Below, in pieces: positions 15,553-25,594 of a stretch of 34,974 bases of DNA; the stretch's first letter is position 1; every line of letters begins with the position of its first letter. The notes below the pieces were generated by a model. It saw only the letters and a program-made list of their open reading frames with translations, did not search any database and was not told the DNA's origin. Both the position numbers and the translations under genes were made by a program. Origin of the DNA: Flavobacteriaceae bacterium (GTDB lineage Bacteria; Bacteroidota; Bacteroidia; Flavobacteriales; Flavobacteriaceae); NCBI GenBank assembly GCA_030621915.1, contig JAUXGV010000005.1:1-34974 (forward strand), in the 5' to 3' direction.

Positions 15553-16875
15553 ATGAATATTACCAAAGAAAGTATTGATGCATTGAATGCTGTCGTGAAA
15601 ATTGATATAAAGGCAGAGGATTATCAGAATAAAGTTGATCAAGAATTGAATAATTATCGTAAAAAAGCGAATATTCCTGGATTTAGAAAAGGGCATGTGC
15701 CGATGAGTTTGGTAAAAAAGCAATATGGTAAATCAGTAATGATTGATGAAGTAAATAAATTGATACAAGAATCTCTTAGTAATTTTTTAGTTGAGGAAAA
15801 ATTAGATGTATTAGGAAATCCATTGCCTAAATCTCAAGACGATTTTTCTTGGGAAAAAGATGAATTTACTTTTGAATTTGAATTAGGTTTGGCACCTGAG
15901 TTCGAAGTTAATTTGAAGCCTAAAAAGGCTATTAATTCATACAAGATTGTTGCGGATGAAAAAATGCTAGATGATCAGATTAACAATATTAGAGAACAAT
16001 ATGGTAAAATTGTGACTCAAGAAGCAGTTGCAGAAGATTCTAATATTACCGGGAGTTTTGTGAATAAAGAAAAAGAAATTGATAAGAAATCTACTTTTAA
16101 ATTTGAGAAGATTAATGGGAAAGGAAATGTTAAAAAGTTTATTGGTAAAAAAGTTGGAGATCAGCTTGAATTGAAATCAAAAAAGTTATTTACGGATGAA
16201 CATATTTTAATGAATATTTTGGGTATTTCACATGATGAGGCTCATGATTTTGATGAAACTTTGCAGTTTACAATTGAAGAAATTTCAAGAACAGAATTGG
16301 CAGAAATCAATCAAGAATTTTTTGATAAAGTATTTGGGAAAGATATAGTAAAGAGTGAGGAGGAATTGAAGGCTAAATTAAAAGAAGATGCAGAAAAACA
16401 ATTTTTGACTCAAGCCGATCAGCAATTATTGAATGCGATTACGGAAAGCTTGATTGAAAATACTAAATTTGATTTGCCAGCTGAATTCCTACAAAAATGG
16501 TTGGAGGTAGCCGGTGAAAAACCATTATCTACTGAAGAAGCTATTGAAGAATACAATCGTTCAGAGAAAGGATTGAGATATCAATTGATCGAAGGTAAAA
16601 TAAGTAAGGATAATGATATTAAAGTTTCTTATGAAGATTTAAAATCATTTGCCAAGGGATTCATTAAAACGCAAATGGCGCAATATGGTAACCCAAACCC
16701 TGAAGAAAAGGAATTGGAAGAAATTGCCAATCGCGTTCTAACAAATCAGGAAGAATCAAAACGACTTTCAGATCAATTGATGAATGAAAAATTACTGACT
16801 TTCTTTAAAGAAAATGTAAAGCTGAAGGAAAAGGAAGTTACTTATGAAGATTTTATTAAAGAGGTTTATAAATAA
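15553..16875 (+). CDS. tig: Trigger factor
   Basis: MNITKESIDALNAVVKIDIKAEDYQNKVDQELNNYRKKANIPGFRKGHVPMSLVKKQYG carries the GFRxGxxP ribosome-binding signature. Located before clpP-clpX. Start placed at the internal ATG. Confidence 0.92.
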   Translation: MNITKESIDALNAVVKIDIKAEDYQNKVDQELNNYRKKANIPGFRKGHVPMSLVKKQYGKSVMIDEVNKLIQESLSNFLVEEKLDVLGNPLPKSQDDFSWEKDEFTFEFELGLAPEFEVNLKPKKAINSYKIVADEKMLDDQINNIREQYGKIVTQEAVAEDSNITGSFVNKEKEIDKKSTFKFEKINGKGNVKKFIGKKVGDQLELKSKKLFTDEHILMNILGISHDEAHDFDETLQFTIEEISRTELAEINQEFFDKVFGKDIVKSEEELKAKLKEDAEKQFLTQADQQLLNAITESLIENTKFDLPAEFLQKWLEVAGEKPLSTEEAIEEYNRSEKGLRYQLIEGKISKDNDIKVSYEDLKSFAKGFIKTQMAQYGNPNPEEKELEEIANRVLTNQEESKRLSDQLMNEKLLTFFKENVKLKEKEVTYEDFIKEVYK

Positions 16876-16907
16876 TTTATAATCTCAAATTATAGAATAT
16901 ATAATTG

Positions 16908-16938
16908 CCTCATAAGTTCTTAAATTTATGAGGTTTTT
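16908..16938 (+). terminator. Rho-independent terminator after tig
   Basis: CCTCATAA / TTATGAGG stem followed by TTTTTATTTT. Confidence 0.8.
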
Positions 16939-17067
16939 ATTTTATCAAAAACTTGTTTGTATTTTTTTAGTTGAAACAAGGAAATAATTTGAAACTGATT
17001 TAAAAAAGATTAAATGAGTTCAAAGTTAAATTAAGTATATTTACAGTCTTATCTTAAATATTATTAG

Positions 17068-17727
17068 ATGAATTACGGAAATGAATTTAAAAATTTCGCT
17101 GTTAAAGATCAAGGAATTAACAGTTTGTATGTTGATAAAATTATTAGCAGTGTAACCCCATATATTATTGAAGAACGTCAGTTAAATGTGGCACAAATGG
17201 ATGTGTTTTCAAGATTGATGATGGATAGAATTATATTTTTGGGTACAGGAATAAATGATCATGTAGCCAATATCATTCAAGCTCAATTGCTGTTTTTAGA
17301 AAGTGTTGATTCTTCTAAAGATATTTCAATATATATTAACTCACCAGGTGGAGGTGTATATGCAGGATTGGGTATTTATGATACTATGCAATTTGTTAAG
17401 CCTGAAATTGCAACAATTTGCACCGGAATGGCAGCCTCAATGGGTGCAGTGATTATGTGTGCTGGTGAAAAAGGAAAAAGATCGGCGCTGCCACATTCAA
17501 GAATTATGATTCATCAACCTATGGGAGGTGCACAGGGTCAGGCATCAGATATTGAGATAACAGCACGAGAAATAATGAAGTTGAAAGAAGAATTATATGC
17601 CATTATTGCCAAGCATTCAGGTCAAAAAGTTGAAAAAGTGCATGAGGATTCAGATAGGGATTATTGGATGAAAGCTGATGAAGCTAAGAAATATGGAATG
17701 ATCGATGAAGTTCTAACTAGAAAATAA
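17068..17727 (+). CDS. clpP: ATP-dependent Clp protease proteolytic subunit
   Basis: IYINSPGGGVYAGLGIYDTMQ, GMAASMGAVI (Ser), and RIMIHQPMGGAQGQASDIEI (His). Confidence 0.97.
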   Translation: MNYGNEFKNFAVKDQGINSLYVDKIISSVTPYIIEERQLNVAQMDVFSRLMMDRIIFLGTGINDHVANIIQAQLLFLESVDSSKDISIYINSPGGGVYAGLGIYDTMQFVKPEIATICTGMAASMGAVIMCAGEKGKRSALPHSRIMIHQPMGGAQGQASDIEITAREIMKLKEELYAIIAKHSGQKVEKVHEDSDRDYWMKADEAKKYGMIDEVLTRK

Positions 17728-17822
17728 TTAATAGGTTTTTGAAACTACCCTTAATAAAACTTTGAGCTTTTAATGTTTTGAAAATTATTAAAAATTTAGG
17801 CAAATTAAATTTATTATAAATT

Positions 17823-19064
17823 ATGTCAAAAAAGGAAGAATTAGAATGTTCGTTTTGTAAACGAAAAAAAGAGGAGACAAATTTATTGATTGCAGGAATA
17901 GATGCACATATCTGTGATAAATGCATTGAACAAGCACATGGAATTGTTGTAGAAGAAACTGTAGCTGAGAAAAATGAGAAGGCCTCATCTGAGTTTTTGG
18001 TTAAAAAGCCCATTGAAATAAAGGATTTTTTAGATCAGTATATTATAGGCCAAAATCATTCTAAGAAAGTAATGTCTGTTGCTGTTTATAACCATTATAA
18101 ACGTTTATTACAAAAGCCTAATTCTAAGGATGACGATATTGAAATTGAAAAAAGTAATATAATTTTAGTAGGGGAAACAGGAACGGGGAAAACTTTAATT
18201 GCAAAAACTATTGCAAGAATGTTAAACGTTCCCTTTGCCATTGTTGATGCAACCGTATTAACAGAGGCTGGTTATGTTGGAGAGGATGTAGAAACTATAT
18301 TAACACGATTGTTGCAGGCTGCAGATTATAAAGTAGATAAAGCCGAAAAAGGTATTGTATTTATTGATGAAATTGATAAAATTGCCCGTAAAAGTGACAA
18401 TCCATCCATAACCCGTGATGTTTCTGGTGAAGGTGTTCAACAGGCTTTATTGAAGCTGTTGGAAGGTACTATAGTTAATGTACCACCAAAAGGAGGAAGG
18501 AAGCATCCTGATCAAAAATTTGTTGAAGTAGATACCCAAAACATTTTATTTATTGCAGGTGGAGCCTTTAGTGGAATTGATAAAGTAATAAGTAAAAGAT
18601 TGAACATGCAGGCCGTGGGTTATAGCGCCTCAATTTCTGATGACAAAATTGATGAAGAGAATCTTCTTCAATATATAATACCTAGTGATTTAAAAACTTT
18701 TGGTTTGATTCCTGAAATTATAGGTCGATTGCCGGCCTTGACTTATATGAAACCTTTAGATAAAAAAACCCTGCGTTCGATTTTAACGGAACCTAAAAAT
18801 GCCCTCATCAAGCAATATAAAAAACTGTTTGAAATGGATGGGATTGAGTTTTCTATTGATAACAGAGCCTTGGATTTTATTGTGGATAGGGCGGTTGAAT
18901 ATAAATTAGGTGCCAGAGGATTGCGATCTCTTTGTGAGGAAATATTGACAGATGCGATGTTTGAATTACCAAGTAGCGAAGAAAGCAAATTAAAAGTCAC
19001 CAAAAAATATGCTGAAAATAAATTAACAAAAGCTACAATTAAAAAGTTAAAAGCTGTGTCTTAG
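17823..19064 (+). CDS. clpX: ATP-dependent Clp protease ATP-binding subunit ClpX
   Basis: N-terminal CSFCKRK...[11 protein letters not shown] zinc finger; Walker [32 protein letters not shown]. Confidence 0.97.
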   Translation: MSKKEELECSFCKRKKEETNLLIAGIDAHICDKCIEQAHGIVVEETVAEKNEKASSEFLVKKPIEIKDFLDQYIIGQNHSKKVMSVAVYNHYKRLLQKPNSKDDDIEIEKSNIILVGETGTGKTLIAKTIARMLNVPFAIVDATVLTEAGYVGEDVETILTRLLQAADYKVDKAEKGIVFIDEIDKIARKSDNPSITRDVSGEGVQQALLKLLEGTIVNVPPKGGRKHPDQKFVEVDTQNILFIAGGAFSGIDKVISKRLNMQAVGYSASISDDKIDEENLLQYIIPSDLKTFGLIPEIIGRLPALTYMKPLDKKTLRSILTEPKNALIKQYKKLFEMDGIEFSIDNRALDFIVDRAVEYKLGARGLRSLCEEILTDAMFELPSSEESKLKVTKKYAENKLTKATIKKLKAVS

Positions 19065-19082
19065 CCTTTGATGATGATACTT

Positions 19083-19116
19083 TAAAAAAGTTACGCTTTA
19101 TTGTGTGACTTTTTTT
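19083..19116 (+). terminator. Putative Rho-independent terminator after clpX
   Basis: AAAAAAGTTAC / GTGACTTTTTT stem (one wobble pair) ending in a T-tract. Confidence 0.65.
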
Positions 19117-19140
19117 GGCTTTAATATTTAGAAATTTTAA

Positions 19141-21138
19141 ATGATTACAAAAAACACCATTGATAAAGTTTTTGAAACAGCTCAGGTAGAGGAGGTGATT
19201 GGTGACTTTGTAAATTTAAAAAAAGCAGGTGCTAATTATAAAGGGTTGAGTCCTTTTGCTGATGAAAAAACACCATCCTTTATGGTGTCTCCTGTGAAAC
19301 AGATCTGGAAGGATTTTAGTACGGGTAAAGGGGGGAATGCCATTACATTTTTAATGGAACATGAACATTATTCCTATCCTGAAGCAATTCGCTATTTGGC
19401 CAAAAAGTACAATATTGAAATTGAGGAAACTATCCAATCTGATGAACAAAAACAACAATCAGATGAAAGGGAAAGTATGTATCTGGTTTCTGAATTTGCA
19501 AAAAATTACTTTCATGATATTCTTTTAAACTCAGAAAAAGGAAAAGCTATTGGCCTTAGTTATTTTAAAGAAAGAGGGTTTTCTGATGAAATTATCAAAA
19601 AGTTTGAATTAGGTTATGGATTAAATGATTGGTCAGCTTTTACCGATGAAGCTTTACTTAAAAAATACGAACTTGAATTTCTTGAAAAAACGGGCCTTAC
19701 TATCGTTAAAAAGGACGATGAAACAAATTCTGTGCAAAGAAAGTTCGATCGTTTCAAAGGGAGGGTGTTGTTTCCAATTCAAAGCATGAGTGGCAGAGTT
19801 TTAGGCTTTGGAGGGAGAACACTTTTGACCGATAAAAAAGTAGCGAAATATGTAAACTCACCGGAGAGTATCATTTATCATAAAAGCAAAATTTTATATG
19901 GTATTTACCAGGCCAAGCAAAGTATAGCCAAAGAAGATAATTGTTATTTGGTAGAAGGATATACAGATGTGATCTCAATGTTTCAATCCGGAGTTGAAAA
20001 TGTAGTGGCCTCTTCAGGTACTGCCTTGACATCGGATCAAATAAGATTGGTAAATAGATTAACACCAAATATTACGGTCTTGTTTGATGGTGATGCCGCG
20101 GGTATACGAGCCTCTATTCGAGGGATAGATCTGATCCTTGAACAGGGCATGAACGTTAAAGTTGTGGCATTTCCTGATGGTGAAGATCCTGATAGTTTTG
20201 CAAAGAATAAAACACAAAGTGAATTAAAGGAATACCTTAAAAATAATGCTCAGGATTTTATCCAGTTTAAAACTTCTTTGCTTTTAAAGGAAACTCAAAA
20301 TGATCCTATAAAAAAGGCAGAATTGATCAGGAATATTGTGATAAGTATATCTAAAATCCCTAATAATATTCAAAGAGAAATTTACATACAAGAATGTGCC
20401 AGAATAATGGATATTTCTGAGAATGTATTATTCAATGAATTATCTCAAAATAGAAAAAAGGAACAGCGTGAAGCTTCAAAGACATCTACAAGTTTGTCAT
20501 CAACTTTTACAGGTATAAAAAAGGAAACTAAGCAAGCTGAAAAGGTTGATGAGTTATTTGGTATAGAGAAAAAACTTATTGAAATCCTTTTACTATATGG
20601 TAATAATGAGGTTGATTTTGTTGATTATACAACGGTAATTGATGATGATGGTAAAAAGATAATAGAAAAAGAAAATTATACAAGTTTGGTCTCTAATGAA
20701 ATTTATATTCATCTTCAGGATGATGAAATTGAATTTACAAACCCTATTTTTTTGAAGATTTACCATGAAATAATTCATAAATTAAATCAGAATCAAAATA
20801 TAAGTATAGATTCCTTTACAAATCATCAGAATATGGAAATAGCAACTGTTGTAACAAATATTTTGATGGATGAAGAAAAACATGTTTTGAGCGACTGGGA
20901 ACGAAAAGATATCATAGTTAAGTCAAAAGATAAACATTTACCCAAATTAGTTACAGATGTTATCTATAATTTGCGCAGATTTCTAATTGAACAGAAAATT
21001 AAATCCCTTATCAATGATTTAAATTCCTCAAATGCGGCAGAAATAATTATGGATAATCGTGATGAGAATATGGAAATGGTTCTAAATTACACCTCTTTGA
21101 AACAATTGCTGTTTGAAAAACTCAATCGAGTATTATAA
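19141..21138 (+). CDS. dnaG: DNA primase with cysteine-free zinc-binding-like N-terminus
   Basis: N-terminal YKGLSPFADEKTPSFMVSPVKQIWKDFSTGKGGNAITFLM aligns to the DnaG CHC2 region. TOPRIM: YLVEGYTDVISMFQSG, SSGTALTSDQIRL, VLFDGDAAGIRA. Confidence 0.95.
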   Translation: MITKNTIDKVFETAQVEEVIGDFVNLKKAGANYKGLSPFADEKTPSFMVSPVKQIWKDFSTGKGGNAITFLMEHEHYSYPEAIRYLAKKYNIEIEETIQSDEQKQQSDERESMYLVSEFAKNYFHDILLNSEKGKAIGLSYFKERGFSDEIIKKFELGYGLNDWSAFTDEALLKKYELEFLEKTGLTIVKKDDETNSVQRKFDRFKGRVLFPIQSMSGRVLGFGGRTLLTDKKVAKYVNSPESIIYHKSKILYGIYQAKQSIAKEDNCYLVEGYTDVISMFQSGVENVVASSGTALTSDQIRLVNRLTPNITVLFDGDAAGIRASIRGIDLILEQGMNVKVVAFPDGEDPDSFAKNKTQSELKEYLKNNAQDFIQFKTSLLLKETQNDPIKKAELIRNIVISISKIPNNIQREIYIQECARIMDISENVLFNELSQNRKKEQREASKTSTSLSSTFTGIKKETKQAEKVDELFGIEKKLIEILLLYGNNEVDFVDYTTVIDDDGKKIIEKENYTSLVSNEIYIHLQDDEIEFTNPIFLKIYHEIIHKLNQNQNISIDSFTNHQNMEIATVVTNILMDEEKHVLSDWERKDIIVKSKDKHLPKLVTDVIYNLRRFLIEQKIKSLINDLNSSNAAEIIMDNRDENMEMVLNYTSLKQLLFEKLNRVL

Positions 21139-21146
21139 TAATGGGT

Positions 21147-22019
21147 TCACTTGACTTGGTATTTGTCAAGTTTTAATTTCGGATTCTTGAAATGAAAGAT
21201 AATCCCGAATAAGGAAATCAAAGCAGTAATAATTGAAAATAGCACCCCAACAGATACTGATATTGAAGAATTAATTTCTAATATTAAAGAGGCTTCGTAA
21301 AACACATATTCTCTAATGCCAATTCCTGCAAATGAAAATATGGAAAGTACTGAAGAAACTAAAAATATAACAACATATTTTAGATATTCAACTTGACTTT
21401 CGAGACTGTAAATTATACCAATCACACTCAAAACCTGTAGCCCTTGAACTGCAAGAGAAATTAATAATGTTTTAAAGAATATATTTAGGTATTTAAAGAA
21501 AAATCGTTTTACAATAAAATAAGAAATAACAACAATAATTAATATCAGTATTGGAATCAACCAAATTAATAGAGGTAAAGGAATCAAATTATACCCTAAA
21601 AGACAGATTAAAATGCCAATGGCAGTTAAGCCCATAAATCTATCAACAAAAACAGCAGAGGTTAAGGCTTTAACCTTCCATTTAAAATTTTTATTAAGGA
21701 CATATATTTTATATGCATCTCCACCAATACCACCAGGAATAAAAAAATTATAAAACATTCCTATCAAGTACAGGATATTATTACTTTGATTACTTAGATT
21801 AAATCCGGATTCCTTAAAAAAATATAAAAGTCTTTTAGCGGATAACCATTGAGACAATAAAAAGAAGACTATTGATAATAAAATATAAAGTAATTTGACA
21901 TCTTTAAGAGTACTCCAAATTTCAACCAAGGAAATTTTTGTAAAAACAAAGTATAGTAAAAAAATACTGACACCAATTTTAAAAATGGTAGAGATTAATT
22001 TTTTTCTACTTGTTTTCAA
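21147..22019 (-). CDS. Lysylphosphatidylglycerol synthase TM-region / flippase-like (UPF0104-type) membrane protein
   Basis: Polytopic; FFIPGGIGGDAYKIYVLNK and FSFAGIGIREYVFYEASLIL match the PGGIGGDxxR and GIGxRE-like motifs of this family. Confidence 0.82.
   Translation of the reverse strand: MKTSRKKLISTIFKIGVSIFLLYFVFTKISLVEIWSTLKDVKLLYILLSIVFFLLSQWLSAKRLLYFFKESGFNLSNQSNNILYLIGMFYNFFIPGGIGGDAYKIYVLNKNFKWKVKALTSAVFVDRFMGLTAIGILICLLGYNLIPLPLLIWLIPILILIIVVISYFIVKRFFFKYLNIFFKTLLISLAVQGLQVLSVIGIIYSLESQVEYLKYVVIFLVSSVLSIFSFAGIGIREYVFYEASLILEINSSISVSVGVLFSIITALISLFGIIFHFKNPKLKLDKYQVK
21149..21178 (+). terminator. Putative dnaG terminator overlapping the 3' end of the convergent gene
   Basis: ACTTGAC / GTCAAGT stem followed by TTTAATTT. 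Confidence 0.55.
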
Positions 22020-22956
22020 TAGTGGTAATTTTTCTTATGTTAAAAGGTTTTTTATCCTGTGATTCATAATAGGTCTTCATTAATAAGTCGGTAACAATTC
22101 CGATGGTAAACAATTGAACACCTACTAGAACCATTAATACGCCAAGTATCAGAAGAGGTCTGTTTCCTATTTCGTTACCAAGTACTTTTAGAATCAATAA
22201 ATAAATGTTTATAAAAACTCCAATAGTGAAAAGAAAAATACCAATATTGCCAAATAGATATATAGGTTTTTGTAAATACTTTCTCTGAAATAATATTAAT
22301 AGTAAATCATTAACAACTTTAAAGGTTCTGCCCAAACCGTATTTTGATTCACCATATTTTCTAGAATGGTGCTTTACTTTTACTTCGGTAATTCTTGCCC
22401 CATTGATATGAGCCAATAACGTAATGAATCTGTGCAATTCGCCATATAATTTAAGCTCTTTTGCGGTTTCTTTTGTGAATATTTTTAAGGCGCAACCGTG
22501 ATCTTTGATATTAAGTTTGGTTGTTTTACCTATGATATAGTTTGCAATTTTAGAAGGAAAGGTTCTTATTAATGAATCCTTTCTTTTTTGCCGAATACCG
22601 GTTACGATATCCCAATCCCCTTTGATTAATAAATCGAGCATATTAGGAATGTCAGAAGGATCATTTTGCATATCCCCGTCCATGGTAATTATAAATTCAC
22701 CTTTGGCATAATCAATACCGGCTTGTAAGGCTGAACTCTGTCCGTAGTTTTTTTTCATTTCGATTAAAACTACATTTGGATTCTTCATATCCTTTACATC
22801 ATTTCTGGTGTTGTCAGTCGAATAATCGTCGATATAAATAATTTCATAGGAATATCCCTTCAATGCATCTTCGATAGCTTTTGTCAATAAACCGATATTG
22901 CCTTCTTCATTATAAACCGGGATAATTATGGATAGTAATTCTGAAATATTCATCAA
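22006..22956 (-). CDS. Family 2 glycosyltransferase (DPM1/ArnC-like) with C-terminal TM helices
   Basis: LSIIIPVYNEEGNIGLL, IDDYSTDNT, TMDGDMQNDPSDIP, and two TM segments at the C-terminus. Confidence 0.9.
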   Translation of the reverse strand: MMNISELLSIIIPVYNEEGNIGLLTKAIEDALKGYSYEIIYIDDYSTDNTRNDVKDMKNPNVVLIEMKKNYGQSSALQAGIDYAKGEFIITMDGDMQNDPSDIPNMLDLLIKGDWDIVTGIRQKRKDSLIRTFPSKIANYIIGKTTKLNIKDHGCALKIFTKETAKELKLYGELHRFITLLAHINGARITEVKVKHHSRKYGESKYGLGRTFKVVNDLLLILFQRKYLQKPIYLFGNIGIFLFTIGVFINIYLLILKVLGNEIGNRPLLILGVLMVLVGVQLFTIGIVTDLLMKTYYESQDKKPFNIRKITTIENK

Positions 22957-23064
22957 TTAAAATTAAGAATCAAAAATAATATAATTATTTTGAATATAAT
23001 CTTTATATGTTTATTAAGTGTATTTTTGAGTCCAATAAGCCGTATCAAATTTTGTAATTACCCT

Positions 23065-24735
23065 ATGGAATCTATTTTTTCAAAAAACATTAGAATTTTT
23101 TTATATTCACTTCTGGCTTTAGTTTATATTTCGGGTTTGTTTATTCCTGTGATGGAATACGATTCGGCACAACATGCGACCATGGCCATGCATATGTATT
23201 TGGAAAATGACTTTTTACATCTCTATAAAGGATTTGATGATTATCTGGATAAACCACATATGCATTTTTGGTTATCGGCTATGTCCTTTAAAATATTTGG
23301 CGTGTCGCATTGGGCCTATAGATTGCCGGCTTTAATTTTTACAATGATTGGTGCCTATTCATGTTTTCGTTTGGCAAGGGAGTTATATGGTAGAAAAGCC
23401 GGACATATTGCCTCCTTTATATTTCTTTCAACTCAGGCAATTATTTTGGCAAATCATGATGTTCGTACAGATGCTGTGTTAACAGGTGCAAGTATTTATG
23501 CAATTTGGCAATTGGTTAAATATATCAAATCAGAGAAATTGTTACATGTCATATTGGGTTCCATTGGATTAGGAGTGGCATTCAGTACCAAGGGGCAACT
23601 TGCTGTTTTGATGATTGGTGGGGCACTTTTATGCTATATTCTATATAATAGAAAATGGAATACTGTTTTCAATTGGAAAGTTTTGATGGGAATTATAACT
23701 TTTTTAATCACTTGTATTCCTATGTTATATGCATATTATGTACAATTCGATTTGCATCCCGAAAAAATAGTAAATGGTCAAACCAATGTTTCGGGTATTA
23801 GATTTATTTTTTGGGATCAGAGTTTTAATCGATTTTCTGTTTCAGACGCCGAGGCAAGTGGCTCTAGTACGGATTATTTTTTCTTTTTCCATACCATGTT
23901 ATGGGCATTTTTACCTTGGGCTGTTATAGCTTACATAGCTATTTTTCATAGAAGTATACAATTTGTTAAAGCTAAATTTAAACATAAAAATGGATTAGAA
24001 TTTTTGACAGTTGGAGGTTTTTGGCTGATCATGATCATTATTAATTTATCTAAATCCAAACTACCTCATTATATGAATAGTCTGTTTCCTGTTTTAGCCG
24101 TATTAATATCAGGATATCTTGTTTATTTGTTGGAATCATCAAATAATAAAATACTTAAAATAATTCTTAGGGTTCAATATTTTATTATCAGTTTGGGAAG
24201 TATTTTAGCAATTGTTCTTGTTACCTTAGTTTTTCCGGCTTCATATATCCAATTAATTTTTTATGGTCTTTTATTTGCTATATTATGTTATAATATTTAT
24301 AGAAAGAATGAATTGGTTTCAAAAACAATAATTATTTCAGTGTTGTTTTCTGTTTTTGTGAACTTTAGCCTGAATACACAATTTTATCCCAGTTTGTTAA
24401 ATTATCAGGCAGGTAGTAATATGGTAAAAGTTATTGATGAAGAAAATATTGAAATTGACGATGTTTATATTTTTGATAAAGCTTATAGTTGGTCATTAAA
24501 CTTTTATACAAAAAGAGATACTCCAAGTCTGTCGGTTGAAGATTTTAGCAATAATAAAGGAAAATGGCTCTTTGTTTATGAAAAGGATTTGGAAAGATTA
24601 ATATCTCAAAATGTACATTGGGAAACTATCTATGAAGTACCCAGATATAGAATTACGATGTTGACATTGCCATTTTTAAACCCTAAAACAAGAAATAGTC
24701 AGTTGAGTAAAGCCTATTTGTTACAACTCAATTAA
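23065..24735 (+). CDS. ArnT/PMT-like membrane glycosyltransferase (GT83-type)
   Basis: Polytopic; N-terminal YDSAQHATMAMHMYLENDFLHL...YLDKPHMHFWLSAMSFKIFGVSHWAYRLPALI is typical of the PMT_2/ArnT family. Track start 22990 is TTG; ATG at 23065 is preferred. Confidence 0.87.
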   Translation: MESIFSKNIRIFLYSLLALVYISGLFIPVMEYDSAQHATMAMHMYLENDFLHLYKGFDDYLDKPHMHFWLSAMSFKIFGVSHWAYRLPALIFTMIGAYSCFRLARELYGRKAGHIASFIFLSTQAIILANHDVRTDAVLTGASIYAIWQLVKYIKSEKLLHVILGSIGLGVAFSTKGQLAVLMIGGALLCYILYNRKWNTVFNWKVLMGIITFLITCIPMLYAYYVQFDLHPEKIVNGQTNVSGIRFIFWDQSFNRFSVSDAEASGSSTDYFFFFHTMLWAFLPWAVIAYIAIFHRSIQFVKAKFKHKNGLEFLTVGGFWLIMIIINLSKSKLPHYMNSLFPVLAVLISGYLVYLLESSNNKILKIILRVQYFIISLGSILAIVLVTLVFPASYIQLIFYGLLFAILCYNIYRKNELVSKTIIISVLFSVFVNFSLNTQFYPSLLNYQAGSNMVKVIDEENIEIDDVYIFDKAYSWSLNFYTKRDTPSLSVEDFSNNKGKWLFVYEKDLERLISQNVHWETIYEVPRYRITMLTLPFLNPKTRNSQLSKAYLLQLN

Positions 24736-24736
24736 T

Positions 24737-25528
24737 TTATCTTTTAAGACTATCAGAAATTTCACAAACCGGAATCGGATCCATTTTGTGCTTGTTTGCT
24801 TTATTTAGACGAGTATAGATATTCAAAACTTCTTTTTTTCGCCCATCAAAATCAACAGAAGATTTGCCTTCCTCAACCATTTGCATGGCCCATTCCAACT
24901 CGGGATAGGATGCTCCAATTTGATCTTCATCAGTGCGATCATCACCCCATAAACCATCTGTAGGAGCAGCTTCAAGAATTTCTTGATTTATTCCTAAATA
25001 AGCAGCTAGTTCATAAACCTCAGTTTTTATCAAATCGGCAATTGGACTCAAATCAACACCACCATCTCCATATTTTGTATAAAAACCAATACCAAAATCT
25101 TCAACTTTATTTCCCGTTCCAGCAACCAAATATCCCTTTAATGCGGCAAAATAATATAGAGAACTCATCCTTAATCTTGCACGTGTATTGGCCAATGTCA
25201 TGAATTCTGTTTCTTCACTTTCCACATCTGGAAAGGCGTCTACCAAACTATCAAATACAGGTGTTAAATTAACTTGTGTTAAACTCACCTTGTTATAGTT
25301 TTTTTGCAACCAGTTAATATGATTTCTTGCCCGGCTTACTTGAGTGCTTTCCTGATGTATTGGCATTTCTAAGCACAATAAGTCAAGTCCTGTTTTAGCA
25401 CAGAGAGTAGAAGTTAATGCTGAATCAATTCCGCCTGAAATTCCTATTACAAAGCCCTTAGCACCAGCCGATTTTGCGTAATCTTTTAACCACTTTACAA
25501 TGTGATTTGTTACCTTTTCTGCATTCAT
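24737..25528 (-). CDS. nadE: NH3-dependent NAD(+) synthetase
   Basis: GISGGIDSALTSTLCAKTG PP-loop; VAGTGNKVEDFGIGFYTKYGDGGVDLSPIADLIKTEVYELA. Confidence 0.96.
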   Translation of the reverse strand: MNAEKVTNHIVKWLKDYAKSAGAKGFVIGISGGIDSALTSTLCAKTGLDLLCLEMPIHQESTQVSRARNHINWLQKNYNKVSLTQVNLTPVFDSLVDAFPDVESEETEFMTLANTRARLRMSSLYYFAALKGYLVAGTGNKVEDFGIGFYTKYGDGGVDLSPIADLIKTEVYELAAYLGINQEILEAAPTDGLWGDDRTDEDQIGASYPELEWAMQMVEEGKSSVDFDGRKKEVLNIYTRLNKANKHKMDPIPVCEISDSLKR

Positions 25529-25594
25529 ATTGAAAGTATTTATCTAAATTTGCCAAGCACAAAAATATTAAAATTAAACTTAAATACTTTATAA

